Origin: Leptospira ilyithenensis
GTDB lineage: Bacteria > Spirochaetota > Leptospiria > Leptospirales > Leptospiraceae
Assembly: GCF_004771005.1 (NCBI RefSeq)
Contig: NZ_RQHV01000050.1
Span: 1-64,000, forward strand
Direction of reading: 5' to 3'
DNA: 64,000 nt
Position numbers and translations under genes: made by a program
Notes under the pieces: model-generated
Databases searched by the model: none
What the model was told of the DNA's origin: nothing
The model's input: the letters and a program-made list of their open reading frames with translations, nothing else
Shown: piece after piece, positions 8,529 to 16,609 of the stretch
How the letters are laid out: each line of letters begins with the position of its first letter
Position numbering within the stretch: the first letter of the stretch is position 1

Positions 8529-10001
8529 ATGAGTGTAAAAAGAAAATTTCTAGTAGAAGCATTACTAAAATATAATTATTTCCCATTTCAAAAGAAGAAA
8601 AGCGAGGAGCTACCTCCGATTTTTTCATCTTCAAAACTAACAATCCCTTGTGCCGAGGAAATTTCAAAAGAAAAAATCCCAAATGACAGATCGAAAGAAG
8701 GTTATGACAGTGTTTATTGCAAGGCAACAAGATTTAATAGTATTCCGAGACTACTTAGCATTCCACATCCAAAGCCATATATAGACTTATGTTTCGAATT
8801 TTATAATAATTGGAATAAACTTACATCAATATGTACAAATGATCATAGTATAATTATTCCACGCACGCATAAGGACGGAAGAATAATAATAATGGACTAT
8901 GAATCTTCCTATCAAAGAAGAGAAAGATATTTTAAAGAAGCCTTTGGCAAAAAATACGAAGTTCATACTGACATTGCAAACTGTTTTCCAAGTATTTATA
9001 GCCACTCCATCCCATGGGCAATAGTTGGATTTGAAAAAGCAAAAAAACAAAGAGGAGATAAGTTTTGGTTTAATTCTTTGGACAAAAAAATACAAAATTG
9101 TTCAAGAAAAGAAACAACTGGCATACCGATAGGTCCCGCTACTTCAAATATAATAGCCGAAATAATTTTAGAAAAAATCGACAAAGCCTTAAAAAGAAAA
9201 TATAAATATGTTCGATTCATAGACGATTATACCTTATATAGTAAAGATGAAACAAATGCGCAAAATTTTATTAAAGATCTTGGCAATGAACTCCTAAAAT
9301 TCAAATTAAATCTAAACATAAAAAAGACAGAAATCCACAAGTTGCCTCAACCCCTAAATGAAGAATGGATAGGAAGAATTAAAGAAATTTTACCAAAAGG
9401 AAAACCAGTTACGTCAAATCAAATATCTGATATTCTAGATTCCGCAGTAAGACTTCAGGCAAAACATCTTGATGGGAGTGTATTAAAATACACAGCTAAT
9501 GCGTTAATCAAAGGATTAGACAATAAATCAGCAGATGCCTTCGTAAAATATATAATAAAATTAGTCTATTATTACCCGAACCTTCTTCCTTCGATCAAAA
9601 AACCATTAGAATTATTTCCAGAAACTAGGACTAAAAATTTAAAGAAACAAATCGTTCTCCTTTTGAAAGAGTCAATAGCCTACGGTAGAACTGATATTGT
9701 ATGCTGGCTCATGTATTATTTAAAATATTTCAATTTCCAAATAGATAAACGTACAGCAAATATGTTAATTGAACAGAAAGACTGTTTACCTCTTACAATT
9801 CTTTTTTATTCTCCTGAACATAGAAAAGAAGTTGTTAAGTTTGCAAAGAAAATAGATAAGCAATATCATTATGAACTTGATAATTACTGGATTCTTCTTT
9901 ATCAAATTTATTTAGAAAATCTTATAGAAAATCCATATAATGATAATGTTTTTCCAATCCTAAAGAAAAATAAAATTTCCTTTGTGAACATTGCCAAGTA
10001 A
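8529..10001 (+). CDS. Defence-type reverse transcriptase (Abi/UG class)
   Basis: This 490-residue protein has an RT core at about residues 105-300: VHTDIANCFPSIYSHSIPW, GIPIGPATSNIIAEIIL, the catalytic RFIDDYTLYS (xxDD) and LKLNIKKTEIHK-like motif 6. A C-terminal part of about 180 residues is all-helical, as in the alpha-repeat domain of Abi-type and unknown-group RTs that act against phage. It lacks the VTG and NAxxH retron signatures and has no maturase domain, so it is neither a retron nor a group II intron protein. Its subfamily (AbiA, AbiK or a numbered DRT/UG type) cannot be fixed by eye. It is alone in its cassette. Confidence 0.82.
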   Translation: MSVKRKFLVEALLKYNYFPFQKKKSEELPPIFSSSKLTIPCAEEISKEKIPNDRSKEGYDSVYCKATRFNSIPRLLSIPHPKPYIDLCFEFYNNWNKLTSICTNDHSIIIPRTHKDGRIIIMDYESSYQRRERYFKEAFGKKYEVHTDIANCFPSIYSHSIPWAIVGFEKAKKQRGDKFWFNSLDKKIQNCSRKETTGIPIGPATSNIIAEIILEKIDKALKRKYKYVRFIDDYTLYSKDETNAQNFIKDLGNELLKFKLNLNIKKTEIHKLPQPLNEEWIGRIKEILPKGKPVTSNQISDILDSAVRLQAKHLDGSVLKYTANALIKGLDNKSADAFVKYIIKLVYYYPNLLPSIKKPLELFPETRTKNLKKQIVLLLKESIAYGRTDIVCWLMYYLKYFNFQIDKRTANMLIEQKDCLPLTILFYSPEHRKEVVKFAKKIDKQYHYELDNYWILLYQIYLENLIENPYNDNVFPILKKNKISFVNIAK

Positions 10002-10015
10002 AGTTTGCTTACTGC

Positions 10016-10190
10016 GATTAACTACGCCTTACCGCTACGCTGCGGGATTCACTTCGTTCACCCTTGCTCGGGCTAAAGCCACATTGTCCTCCGTCACGTT
10101 TCTTGCTTAAAGCAAGAAAACGCGCCGACGCTAACGCCTCTCCTCAGAGGCTCAGCTACGGACAACGTCGGTAAGGCTAGTTCGTTATAC
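10016..10190 (+). repeat. attC site 8
   Basis: This 175-bp site runs from GATTAAC (10016-10022) to GTTATAC (10184-10190), long type. Confidence 0.93.
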
Positions 10191-10241
10191 GAAATTGTGC
10201 AAATATGATCCTGGCATAGTCTTAAAAAAAATTATAACTGC

Positions 10242-10276
10242 TTGACAGACATATCTGACATGCAAGCATAGCTACA
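10242..10276 (+). promoter_or_regulatory. Cassette promoter of higBA
   Basis: TTGACA lies at 10242-10247. A weak AGCATA/CATAGC box about 17-19 bp later would start transcription at or next to the GTG at 10277. TGACA is repeated at 10243 and 10256. Confidence 0.4.
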
Positions 10277-10558
10277 GTGATTAAATCTTTCGCGGATAAG
10301 GAAACTGAGAAAATATTCAATCAAGAATTCTCTAAAAAATTTCCACCAGATATTCAAAGTCGAGCTTTGATCAAACTCTTACTTTTAGAAAATGCTGAAA
10401 AGGAAGATGACCTTAGAGTTCCTCCTTCAAACAATTTTGAACATTTAAAAGGAAATAAAAAAGATTTTTGCTCCATCAGAATTAATAAACAATGGAGAAT
10501 TACTTTCAAATTCAAAAATGGCAACTCTTTTGATGTTGCTATTGAAGATTATCATTAA
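10277..10558 (+). CDS. higB: HigB toxin (RelE superfamily)
   Basis: This 93-residue protein matches Rts1-type HigB, a ribosome-dependent mRNA endonuclease. It opens SFADKETEKIF, then LRVPPSNNFEHLKGN, then SIRINKQWRITFKF, and ends VAIEDYH, all family hallmarks. The start is GTG without a ribosome-binding site, at the predicted transcription start. higA follows after 12 bp. A diverged relative occupies the cassette at 19,163. Confidence 0.92.
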   Translation: MIKSFADKETEKIFNQEFSKKFPPDIQSRALIKLLLLENAEKEDDLRVPPSNNFEHLKGNKKDFCSIRINKQWRITFKFKNGNSFDVAIEDYH

Positions 10559-10570
10559 GGAGTTTTTTGT

Positions 10571-10873
10571 ATGAAAAATAAGCGCATTCCAACCCCTACT
10601 ATTGCAGAAATTCTAAGACTTGAATTTCTTGATCCTTTCGATATTACTCCTTATCGATTGGCAAAAGAATTACATGTTTCTACTTCTACTATCCTTGAGA
10701 TTCTACATAATAAAAGAAAAATTACTGTTGATATGTCTTTAAGATTGGCTAAATTCTTCGGTATGTCAGATAAATTTTGGATCAACTTACAGAATGATTT
10801 AGAAATTAGAAAACAAAAAGAAAAACTCAGAGACAAATTAGAAAATATTCAAGCACTGCAAAAAACTGCCTAA
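10571..10873 (+). CDS. higA: HigA antitoxin, XRE/HTH
   Basis: This 100-residue HTH protein has the HigA pattern: PTPTIAEILRLEFLDPF, YRLAKELHVSTSTILEIL, and SLRLAKFFGMSDKFWINLQ. It binds HigB and represses the operon. AAGGAG precedes the ATG at normal distance, so the antitoxin, unlike the toxin, has a standard ribosome-binding site. Confidence 0.92.
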   Translation: MKNKRIPTPTIAEILRLEFLDPFDITPYRLAKELHVSTSTILEILHNKRKITVDMSLRLAKFFGMSDKFWINLQNDLEIRKQKEKLRDKLENIQALQKTA

Positions 10874-10961
10874 CTTTTACCATAAATAACAACTTAAAAT
10901 ATATAGAATTTATTACTGATTTAATAATCTCTAAGATATTGATATTAAGAAATCAATTTCT

Positions 10962-10991
10962 TGTAAAACTGATTCTATCAGTTATTTTACA
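10962..10991 (+). terminator. Hairpin downstream of higA
   Basis: TGTAAAACTGAT (10962-10973) pairs with ATCAGTTATTTTACA (10977-10991) through a 3-nt bulge and a 3-nt loop. There is no T-tract, so it may be a weak terminator or an RNA-stability element. Confidence 0.35.
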
Positions 10992-11022
10992 GATTTCATT
11001 GAATTTATAACTGCACAACTTC

Positions 11023-11192
11023 GTATAACTTCGCCTTACCGCTACGCTGCGGGATTCGCTTTCGCTCACCCTTGCTCGGTCTTCGACACATTGTCCTCCG
11101 TCACGTTCCTTGCTCAGCAAGGAAACGCGCCGACGCTAACGCCTCTCTGAGGCTCAGCTACGGACAACGTCGGTAAGGCTAGTTCGTTAATC
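11023..11192 (+). repeat. attC site 9
   Basis: This 170-bp site runs from GTATAAC (11023-11029) to GTTAATC (11186-11192). The inner stem is TTCCTTGC/GCAAGGAA, a compensated change from TTTCTTGC/GCAAGAAA elsewhere. Confidence 0.93.
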
Positions 11193-11235
11193 GCAATAAG
11201 TGCAATTGTATCTTCTTAAGAAGTAGGACTTAGAA

Positions 11236-11976
11236 ATGTTTAATCAGAAATGGAAAATTTTATATTGGTTTTTACTATTGATTGCCACTGGCATATTATT
11301 GAATGAAAGATTAAGTTTTATTAGAGAAGGCCAATCTGCTCCTATAGATATATTTATTTTTTTAGTTTTTATTGCAGTTTTGCTCGTCCCAGTATTTAAT
11401 GAAATTTCTTTCTTTGGTTTGAATTTTAAACAAGGATTGGAAGAATTTAAAAATCAATTGCAGTTTCAAATACAAAACCAAATCACCTCATTACGATTTG
11501 ATTTACAAAACACAAATAACAATAGTATAAATCTTTCTTTTCCGAAGCCTCCATCTGATGAACAGTTACCCGATTTACAAGAAAGAATAAGGGATGTTGT
11601 TTCTCAAGCTTTAAGAGAACAAGGTATTACCGAAAATACCACAGCTCCACCAAATAATGCTCCTAACCTACCAGAAGATAATATTTTTTTATTTTCAGTA
11701 AGATTTAACATCGAAAAAAGGTTACGAAATATTGCTTTAAATCGATTAGAAATGGATAATCGAAAATTTGCGCCAATTTTCCAAATTACCAATGCACTAA
11801 TCTCAGCTGAACTATTAAACAAAGAACTTGGTAGTGTAATACGTGAAATTTATTCAATATGCTCGCCAGCAATTCATGGAGAAGAAATTTCCCCAGCAAA
11901 AGTAAGATTTGTTAGGGAAGTTAGCGGTGATATAATAAATACATTAGATGAACTTGAACAACGTTTAATAAGGTAA
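11236..11976 (+). CDS. Cassette-encoded membrane protein with helical C-terminal domain
   Basis: This 246-residue protein of unknown function has two hydrophobic segments near residues 8-24 and 38-57, a coiled linker (about 65-130) with Gln/Asn- and Pro-rich stretches, and an alpha-helical C-terminal domain. That domain contains IREIYSICSPAIHGEEI, reminiscent of DUF4145/HEPN-like helical bundles, whose members often act in phage defence. The HEPN RxxxxH motif is not evident, so the link is tentative. It is the only gene in its cassette. Confidence 0.75.
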   Translation: MFNQKWKILYWFLLLIATGILLNERLSFIREGQSAPIDIFIFLVFIAVLLVPVFNEISFFGLNFKQGLEEFKNQLQFQIQNQITSLRFDLQNTNNNSINLSFPKPPSDEQLPDLQERIRDVVSQALREQGITENTTAPPNNAPNLPEDNIFLFSVRFNIEKRLRNIALNRLEMDNRKFAPIFQITNALISAELLNKELGSVIREIYSICSPAIHGEEISPAKVRFVREVSGDIINTLDELEQRLIR

Positions 11977-12018
11977 ATTAAATAGAGCACCTCTTATACT
12001 TAAAACAGCACTTACAGC

Positions 12019-12163
12019 GTATAACTACGCCTTACCGCTACGCTGCGGAATTTGTTTCGCAACCCCTTGCTCGGGCTAAAGCCACATTGGCTTTCCGTCA
12101 CGCTTCATGCAGAAGCAAGAAGGCGCGCCAGTCGCCAACGTCGGTAAGGCTAGTTCGTTAAAC
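12019..12163 (+). repeat. attC site 10 (short subtype)
   Basis: This 145-bp site runs from GTATAAC (12019-12025) to GTTAAAC (12157-12163). Its right arm, GCCAGTCGCCAACGTCGG, differs from other sites. Confidence 0.92.
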
Positions 12164-12210
12164 GCAATCGCAAAATTTTAAAAGAAAAAAGAACTTTAGT
12201 AAAAATATGA

Positions 12211-12247
12211 TTTACGGTATCTCATTTTGAGATAAACTATCTTCTGA
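12211..12247 (+). promoter_or_regulatory. Cassette promoter with palindromic operator
   Basis: TTTACG (12211-12216) and TAAACT (12233-12238) are 16 bp apart. The spacer is filled by the perfect inverted repeat TATCTCA-TTT-TGAGATA (12218-12234), a clear operator for the antitoxin. The predicted start is about 12,245, so the GTG at 12,248 has almost no leader. Confidence 0.65.
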
Positions 12248-12538
12248 GTGCATATTATCAGCTGGAAAAAATTAGATGATTTTATTCAGAAGTATCCCGC
12301 TTCTGAATCCTCTCTTAAAAGCTGGTTTAGAATTGTTAAAAATACTAATTTTAGAGATTTTAATGAATTAAGAAAGGTTTTTAACTCTGTCGATCAGGTG
12401 AATAAATTTAATGTTTTCAACATCAATGGAAATCATTTCAGATTGATTGTCGCTATTCATTTTAATCGACAAAAAGTCTTTGTTCGGCACGTTCTTACTC
12501 ACTCCGAATATGATAAAGCCAAATGGAAAAAGGAATAA
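12248..12538 (+). CDS. higB: HigB-family toxin (E. coli type)
   Basis: This 96-residue protein belongs to the E. coli-type HigB family of mRNA interferases, distinct from the Rts1-type copies in this array. Typical features are HIISWKKLDDFIQKYP at the start, LKSWFRIVKN, NINGNHFRLIVAI and the ending VRHVLTHSEYDKAKWK. The start is GTG. The antitoxin gene begins 2 bp after the stop. Confidence 0.92.
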   Translation: MHIISWKKLDDFIQKYPASESSLKSWFRIVKNTNFRDFNELRKVFNSVDQVNKFNVFNINGNHFRLIVAIHFNRQKVFVRHVLTHSEYDKAKWKKE

Positions 12539-12540
12539 TT

Positions 12541-12942
12541 ATGATTCTTGAAATTGAAAAAGTTAAAAATGTTTGGCATGAAGTTAAAGATATTCTCTCT
12601 GTTCCTCATAATGAGAAACAGTATAAAAAACTTTTAAAAGTTCTAGATGAATTAATTGATGAAGTTGGAAATAATGAAAAACATTCTTTAGCTCCTTTAT
12701 TAGAAACTGTTGGAAATTTAATTGAGGAATATGAAAACGATCATTTCATTCAGCCTAATAATCAACCTTTAGACGTTCTTAAGTTTTTAATGAAAGAAAA
12801 CCAATTCTCTCAGAAAGACCTTGCGGAACTCGGAAGTCAAGGTGTTGTTTCGGAAATTCTTAATGGGAAAAGAGAACTTAATGTCAGGCAGATTAAAGCT
12901 TTGGCTCTAAAATTCAAAGTATCTCCTTCTGTTTTTATTTAA
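12541..12942 (+). CDS. higA: HigA-family antitoxin
   Basis: This 133-residue antitoxin has an N-terminal helical toxin-binding part and a C-terminal XRE domain at about residues 80-133 (FSQKDLAELGSQGVVSEIL, then NGKRELNVRQIKALALKF). I start it at ATG 12541 because AAGGAA lies 8 bp upstream; an in-frame ATG at 12523 lies inside the toxin gene without a ribosome-binding site. It probably binds the palindrome in the promoter. Confidence 0.9.
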   Translation: MILEIEKVKNVWHEVKDILSVPHNEKQYKKLLKVLDELIDEVGNNEKHSLAPLLETVGNLIEEYENDHFIQPNNQPLDVLKFLMKENQFSQKDLAELGSQGVVSEILNGKRELNVRQIKALALKFKVSPSVFI

Positions 12943-12967
12943 TCAAATCTAATTAATTTGCGACTGC

Positions 12968-13110
12968 GTTTAACTACGCCTTACCGCTACGCTGCGGGAT
13001 TCGCTTCGCTCACCCTTGCTCGGGCTGAAGCCACATTTCTTTCGCGTCACTGCGCTTGCTTAGCAATCTCGTGCCGCTTCAGAAACGTCGATAAGCCTAG
13101 GTCGTTATAC
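12968..13110 (+). repeat. attC site 11 (short subtype)
   Basis: This 143-bp site runs from GTTTAAC (12968-12974) to GTTATAC (13104-13110). It is close to site 3, with an altered arm end (GATAAGCCTAGGTCG). Confidence 0.91.
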
Positions 13111-13237
13111 GCCACCCGCAAAAACAAGAAAAACTAAACAAATAATAAGTATTTTTTTGTTTTTTTCTGGAATCTACCGAAAATAGTTGTACAATCTAAA
13201 GTGCCAGGCTCAAAACTGAGAGAACAGGGGGGAATAA

Positions 13238-13822
13238 ATGTTTGCTTACTCATATGAAAGATTGATAAATTCAATTGCATTTTTTTCAACAGAACATCAA
13301 AAAATAACGCGAAAACCTCTTTATAAGACTACCCTTCTCAAATATCTTGCATTATTTTATTACAAGGTATTTTCCGAATCAGGGGAACCTCCGTTAGAAT
13401 TATCCTTTATTGCGATGGAAAATGGACCTGTCGCAGAGGAAGTTTACGTTGGGATCAATGAAAATGCATTCAACGTTGCTGAATTTGAAATAATTAAAAG
13501 CACAACATCTAATGATTCAGAGCAAATACAAATACTAGGTAAAAGTTATAATTTAGACTTTTTTTCAGAATTTGAAATTGAAATCATGAATGAGCTAATT
13601 CAAAATTTTGCCACCATGTATAAAAATAACACCGCAATTATTGATGCTACACACGAACTTAGACCGTGGAAAATTGCCTGGGAAAATCGCGGAAAAAGTA
13701 GACTGAAAAAAATGAATGATGAAGATATCTTTGATGAATCATTCCAAAATACATTAGCCTCAGAACACTATGCAATTTATAAAAATTTAAGAGACATTTC
13801 AGGTGCCCATTTCAGTAGGTGA
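13238..13822 (+). CDS. Panacea-domain antitoxin (PanA, DUF4065/SocA-like)
   Basis: This 194-residue protein carries the Panacea (DUF4065) pattern: a first helix with a KTTLLKYLALFYYKV motif, then LSFIAMENGPVAEEVYVGI, where GPV..xVY is the family hallmark, and a C-terminal LRPWKIAWENRG. Panacea domains are promiscuous antitoxin modules paired with many unrelated toxins. AGGGGGGAA lies before the ATG. The following gene overlaps by 20 bp, as expected for a TA pair. Confidence 0.78.
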   Translation: MFAYSYERLINSIAFFSTEHQKITRKPLYKTTLLKYLALFYYKVFSESGEPPLELSFIAMENGPVAEEVYVGINENAFNVAEFEIIKSTTSNDSEQIQILGKSYNLDFFSEFEIEIMNELIQNFATMYKNNTAIIDATHELRPWKIAWENRGKSRLKKMNDEDIFDESFQNTLASEHYAIYKNLRDISGAHFSR

Positions 13823-14261
13823 TGTTTTTATTTGGTCTCAATTTAAGGGTCACAACGATGGCAGCATTAAAGATGCCTGGTTTGTCTACATAGGAAAGAC
13901 CGGTCTTTATTCTGAGATTTTTATAGCATACTTATTAAGAACAACAACACAAATACATCATTACTCTCAGGGCGGATCGAGAAGTAATCATATAACGCAC
14001 GTATTTAATCCTAAAAATATAGCACACAATTTCTTTACCAGCGAATGTCTATTAGATTTAACAGAGAAACCTTTCAACATAAAAGATAATATTGATACGC
14101 TTGAAAAAGTAGGTGTCCTATCAAAGAAAGGTAGATTAAATGAAAATGAATTAAGGGAAATTTACATAAAATTATCAAAAAATAAATTCATTTCCAAAAT
14201 TGATAAAATGAACATTCGAGATTCCTTAAGACTACATGGAATATCTGGCCTGCCAGATTAG
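13803..14261 (+). CDS. Putative toxin partner of the Panacea antitoxin
   Basis: This 152-residue protein starts at GTG inside the antitoxin gene. The N-terminus, SVGDVFIWSQFKGHN then DAWFVYIGKTG, loosely resembles the opening strands of PemK/MazF-like toxins. The rest, including an IHHYSQGGSRSNHITHVF block rich in His and Ser, is not recognised. Its toxin role rests on the overlap and on known PanAT organisation. No catalytic residues can be assigned. Confidence 0.68.
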   Translation: MPISVGDVFIWSQFKGHNDGSIKDAWFVYIGKTGLYSEIFIAYLLRTTTQIHHYSQGGSRSNHITHVFNPKNIAHNFFTSECLLDLTEKPFNIKDNIDTLEKVGVLSKKGRLNENELREIYIKLSKNKFISKIDKMNIRDSLRLHGISGLPD

Positions 14262-14289
14262 AAAACTAATAATTAAAAGCGCGGGCAGC

Positions 14290-14463
14290 GTATAACTACG
14301 CCTTACCGCTACGCTGCGGGATTCGCTCTCGCTCACCCTTGCTCGGGCTGAAGCCACATTGTCCTCCGTCACGTTTCTTGCTTAAGCAAGAAAACGCGCC
14401 GACGCTAACGCCTCCTCCAGAGGCTCAGCTACGGACAACGTCGGTAAGGCTAGTTCGTTAGCC
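14290..14463 (+). repeat. attC site 12
   Basis: This 174-bp site runs from GTATAAC (14290-14296) to GTTAGCC (14457-14463), long type, with a GCCTC/GAGGC inner stem. Confidence 0.93.
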
Positions 14464-14537
14464 GAAAGCCAGAAAATTTACTACAAAAAGAAAAAATAAA
14501 GAAATTAAAGCACCAAAAATACAGACTAATATATGTA

Positions 14538-14571
14538 TTGACATACATATAGGATATCCTATCATTTGCAT
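14538..14571 (+). promoter_or_regulatory. brnTA promoter with operator palindrome
   Basis: TTGACA (14538-14543) and TATCAT (14560-14565) are 16 bp apart. The perfect 14-bp palindrome ATAGGATATCCTAT (14549-14562) fills the spacer and touches the -10 box. The expected start, about 14,572, coincides with the GTG codon. Confidence 0.7.
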
Positions 14572-14853
14572 GTGGAGTTTGAATGGGATTCTAGGAAAAA
14601 TCAAGATAATCTAGAAAAACACGGAGTAGATTTTTATACCGCACAGCTAGCTTTTCTTGATCATAATAGAGTTATTTCAAAAGACATTTTACATTCTACG
14701 GAATCAGAAGAACGATTCTTTTGTTTTGGGTCCATTCCCGAAGGTATTATTACTGTCAGATTTACTTTGAGAGCCAACAATATCAGAATCTTTGGCGCTG
14801 GGTTCTGGAGAGAAGGAAAGAAGATTTATGAAAAACAAAACAAGCTACTCTAA
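14572..14853 (+). CDS. brnT: BrnT toxin
   Basis: BrnT is a RelE-fold ribonuclease toxin. The sequence shows its family opening (EFEWDSRKNQDNLEKHGVDF), ERFFCFGSIPEGIITVRFT in the middle and RIFGAGFWREGKKIYEK near the end. I start it at GTG 14572, which matches family length (about 93 residues) and the predicted transcription start; a TTG at 14566 would lie in the -10 region. brnA overlaps its 3' end by 26 bp. Confidence 0.9.
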   Translation: MEFEWDSRKNQDNLEKHGVDFYTAQLAFLDHNRVISKDILHSTESEERFFCFGSIPEGIITVRFTLRANNIRIFGAGFWREGKKIYEKQNKLL

Positions 14854-15082
14854 AGCTCCAAAGGATATTACTAACGCTATCAATTCTTCAGTAATTATTA
14901 ATGATTTTTTACCTCCTCCTGATAAATTAATTACAAAAGAAGACAACTCAAAAGTTACTATTTTATTAAGTAAAAAAAGTATTAGCTTTTTTAAAGCTCA
15001 GTCCAAGAAATCTGGCGTTCCTTATCAATCTATGATCAAAAAAGTTCTCGATTTATACGCAGATAAGTTTGCTCACAAGTAA
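14828..15082 (+). CDS. brnA: BrnA antitoxin
   Basis: This 84-residue antitoxin has a C-terminal ribbon-helix-helix with the BrnA pattern (KVTILLSKKSISFFKAQSKK, then GVPYQSMIKKVLDLY). I start it at ATG 14828, preceded by AAGGAAAG, rather than an in-frame TTG at 14792 inside brnT. It should repress the operon through the palindrome upstream of brnT. Confidence 0.9.
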   Translation: MKNKTSYSKAPKDITNAINSSVIINDFLPPPDKLITKEDNSKVTILLSKKSISFFKAQSKKSGVPYQSMIKKVLDLYADKFAHK

Positions 15083-15276
15083 GTTTTCTTTAAAAAAGTG
15101 AATTACTATTTGAAATTTTACTTACAAATATCTATATAAATTTCACTATCCTTCTAGAAATACATTTGCCTTTTATTAATTATTTTGAATATCTCTTCAA
15201 AAGTTGCACTTAATCGTTGAATCCGCTTATTTAACTTAAGGCTTTGAAAAGACCACTTAACAATTTCTGGCCATCG

Positions 15277-15449
15277 GCATAACTACGCCTTACCGCTACG
15301 CTACGGGATTCGCTGCCGCTCACCCTTGCTCGGTCTCCGACACATTGTCCTCCGTCACGTTTCTTGCAAAAGCAAGAAAACGCGCCGACGCTAACGCCTG
15401 CATTGCAGGCTCAGCTACGGACAACGTCGGTAAGGCTAGTTCGTTAGCT
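15277..15449 (+). repeat. attC site 13
   Basis: This 173-bp site runs from GCATAAC (15277-15283) to GTTAGCT (15443-15449), long type, with a GCCTGC/GCAGGC inner stem. The 194 bp before it, after brnA, hold nothing I recognise. Confidence 0.93.
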
Positions 15450-15514
15450 GAAATGTGGCAACAGGTGAAAATCCATACGGTATTTTCAAATCTTTATCCA
15501 TAACCAAATGACCC

Positions 15515-15798
15515 TACTCATTTAGTCAGAATTTTAATTGGGAATTCAGATCTTAGGAGAAATAAAAAGATCAATTCTAAAATTACTTCTCTCTTTTGCA
15601 TTTCTAGATTTAAACCTAAATCAGGCTTCTTCTTTAAACGTTTTTGTTTTTAACAAAAATGCAATTAATTGTTATCAAAAGGTCGGGTTCGAAACTACAG
15701 GTTTGATTTGGGAAAACACAAAATTCAAAAATACTACAACCATGAGTATCCTTAAAAAGAGTCTATTTTTTGTAACTAAAAAAAGGTTGCAAATTTGA
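15515..15798 (+). pseudogene. GNAT acetyltransferase remnant
   Basis: The last 70 codons encode the C-terminal half of a RimJ/RimL-type GNAT protein (LNVFVFNKNAINCYQKVGFE). The acetyl-CoA loop region lies just upstream in another frame (ILIGNSDLRRNKKINSK), so there is a frame break at about 15,570-15,590. The N-terminal half is missing and the glycine-rich loop is degenerate. It is a decayed cassette gene with no attC between it and hicA. Confidence 0.7.
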
Positions 15799-15820
15799 CA
15801 CCTTTAACTAAATTTAAAAA

Positions 15821-16081
15821 GTGTCAAAAATAGATAAGCTAATTCTTAGGTTTAAGGCTAAACCAAAAGATTTTACTTATGATGAATTGAGAAAATTACT
15901 GGGTGCTATAGGATATTTAGAAGACAATTCGGGAAAGTCGTCAGGCTCCAGGGTCGCATGGAGTCATTCAAAAACAAAGCACATCATTCGACTTCATAAA
16001 CCCCATCCTCAAAATATTCTTAAAGCTTACCAAGTTACACAAATCTTAGATGAACTAATTGCAGAAGGGTATATCGAATGA
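15821..16081 (+). CDS. hicA: HicA toxin
   Basis: This 86-residue protein belongs to the HicA family of dsRBD-fold mRNA interferases. It shows the FTYDELRKLLGAIGY helix and the GSRVAW...IIRLHKPHP region, where His is the usual catalytic residue. The start is GTG. An inverted repeat, TTTGACAC (15794-15801) and GTGTCAAA (15821-15828), spans the start and may be an operator. hicB overlaps by 4 bp. Confidence 0.9.
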   Translation: MSKIDKLILRFKAKPKDFTYDELRKLLGAIGYLEDNSGKSSGSRVAWSHSKTKHIIRLHKPHPQNILKAYQVTQILDELIAEGYIE

Positions 16082-16431
16082 AAGACATTATTGAATATAA
16101 AGGTTTCCTTGGATCTCTTCATTTTGATTCTGATGATGAGATTTTTTTTGGAAAGATCGAAGGGATAGAAGATCTCATATCTTTTGAAGGGCAATCAGTA
16201 AAAGAAATCAAAAAAGCATTCGCTGAATCTGTTGAAGATTATTTGGAACTATGCAAAAAAACAAAGAAAAGTCCCGAAAAATCATTTAAAGGAACATTCA
16301 ATGTTAGAATTTCTACGGATTTGCATAGACGGGTTTATCGAAAATCTTTAATTGAAGGTATTTCCCTTAACCAATTTGTTCAACGAGCTCTTGAAAAAGA
16401 GATAGATACTAGAACGCCACACTTCAGCTAA
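16078..16431 (+). CDS. hicB: HicB antitoxin running into an attC remnant
   Basis: This 117-residue HicB has the degraded RNase H-like domain (YKGFLGSLHFDSDDEIFFGK, then the AFAESVEDYLELCKK helix) and a C-terminal Arc-like DNA-binding helix (HRRVYRKSLIEGISLNQFVQ). Its last residues and stop codon lie inside the truncated attC, so the deletion that removed half the attC probably also rewrote the C-terminus. The ATG overlaps hicA by 4 bp. Confidence 0.9.
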   Translation: MKDIIEYKGFLGSLHFDSDDEIFFGKIEGIEDLISFEGQSVKEIKKAFAESVEDYLELCKKTKKSPEKSFKGTFNVRISTDLHRRVYRKSLIEGISLNQFVQRALEKEIDTRTPHFS

Positions 16432-16484
16432 CGTCCCTTCGGGACTCAGCTGCGGACAACGTCGGTAAGGCTAGTTCGTTATAC
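16413..16484 (+). repeat. attC site 14, truncated to its right half
   Basis: Only the right arm remains: CTAACGTCCCTTCGGGACTC, then CGGACAACGTCGGTAAGGC and GTTATAC (16478-16484). The left arm is replaced by the hicB coding end. Confidence 0.88.
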
Positions 16485-16609
16485 GAAAGTTGCGATTTAC
16501 CTAATTCCAGGAGAAAACTAAGCAATAAAAATGCAAAATTTAAGAAATGCTCTGTAATCCGATCAAATTTTTACTAGATTTTTGACAGCATATACGCTAC
16601 CATTTACAT

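Noticed and set aside
8529..10001. Group II intron maturase
   Set aside because: No maturase or HNH domain, no intron RNA features around it, and the gene is bounded by attC sites.
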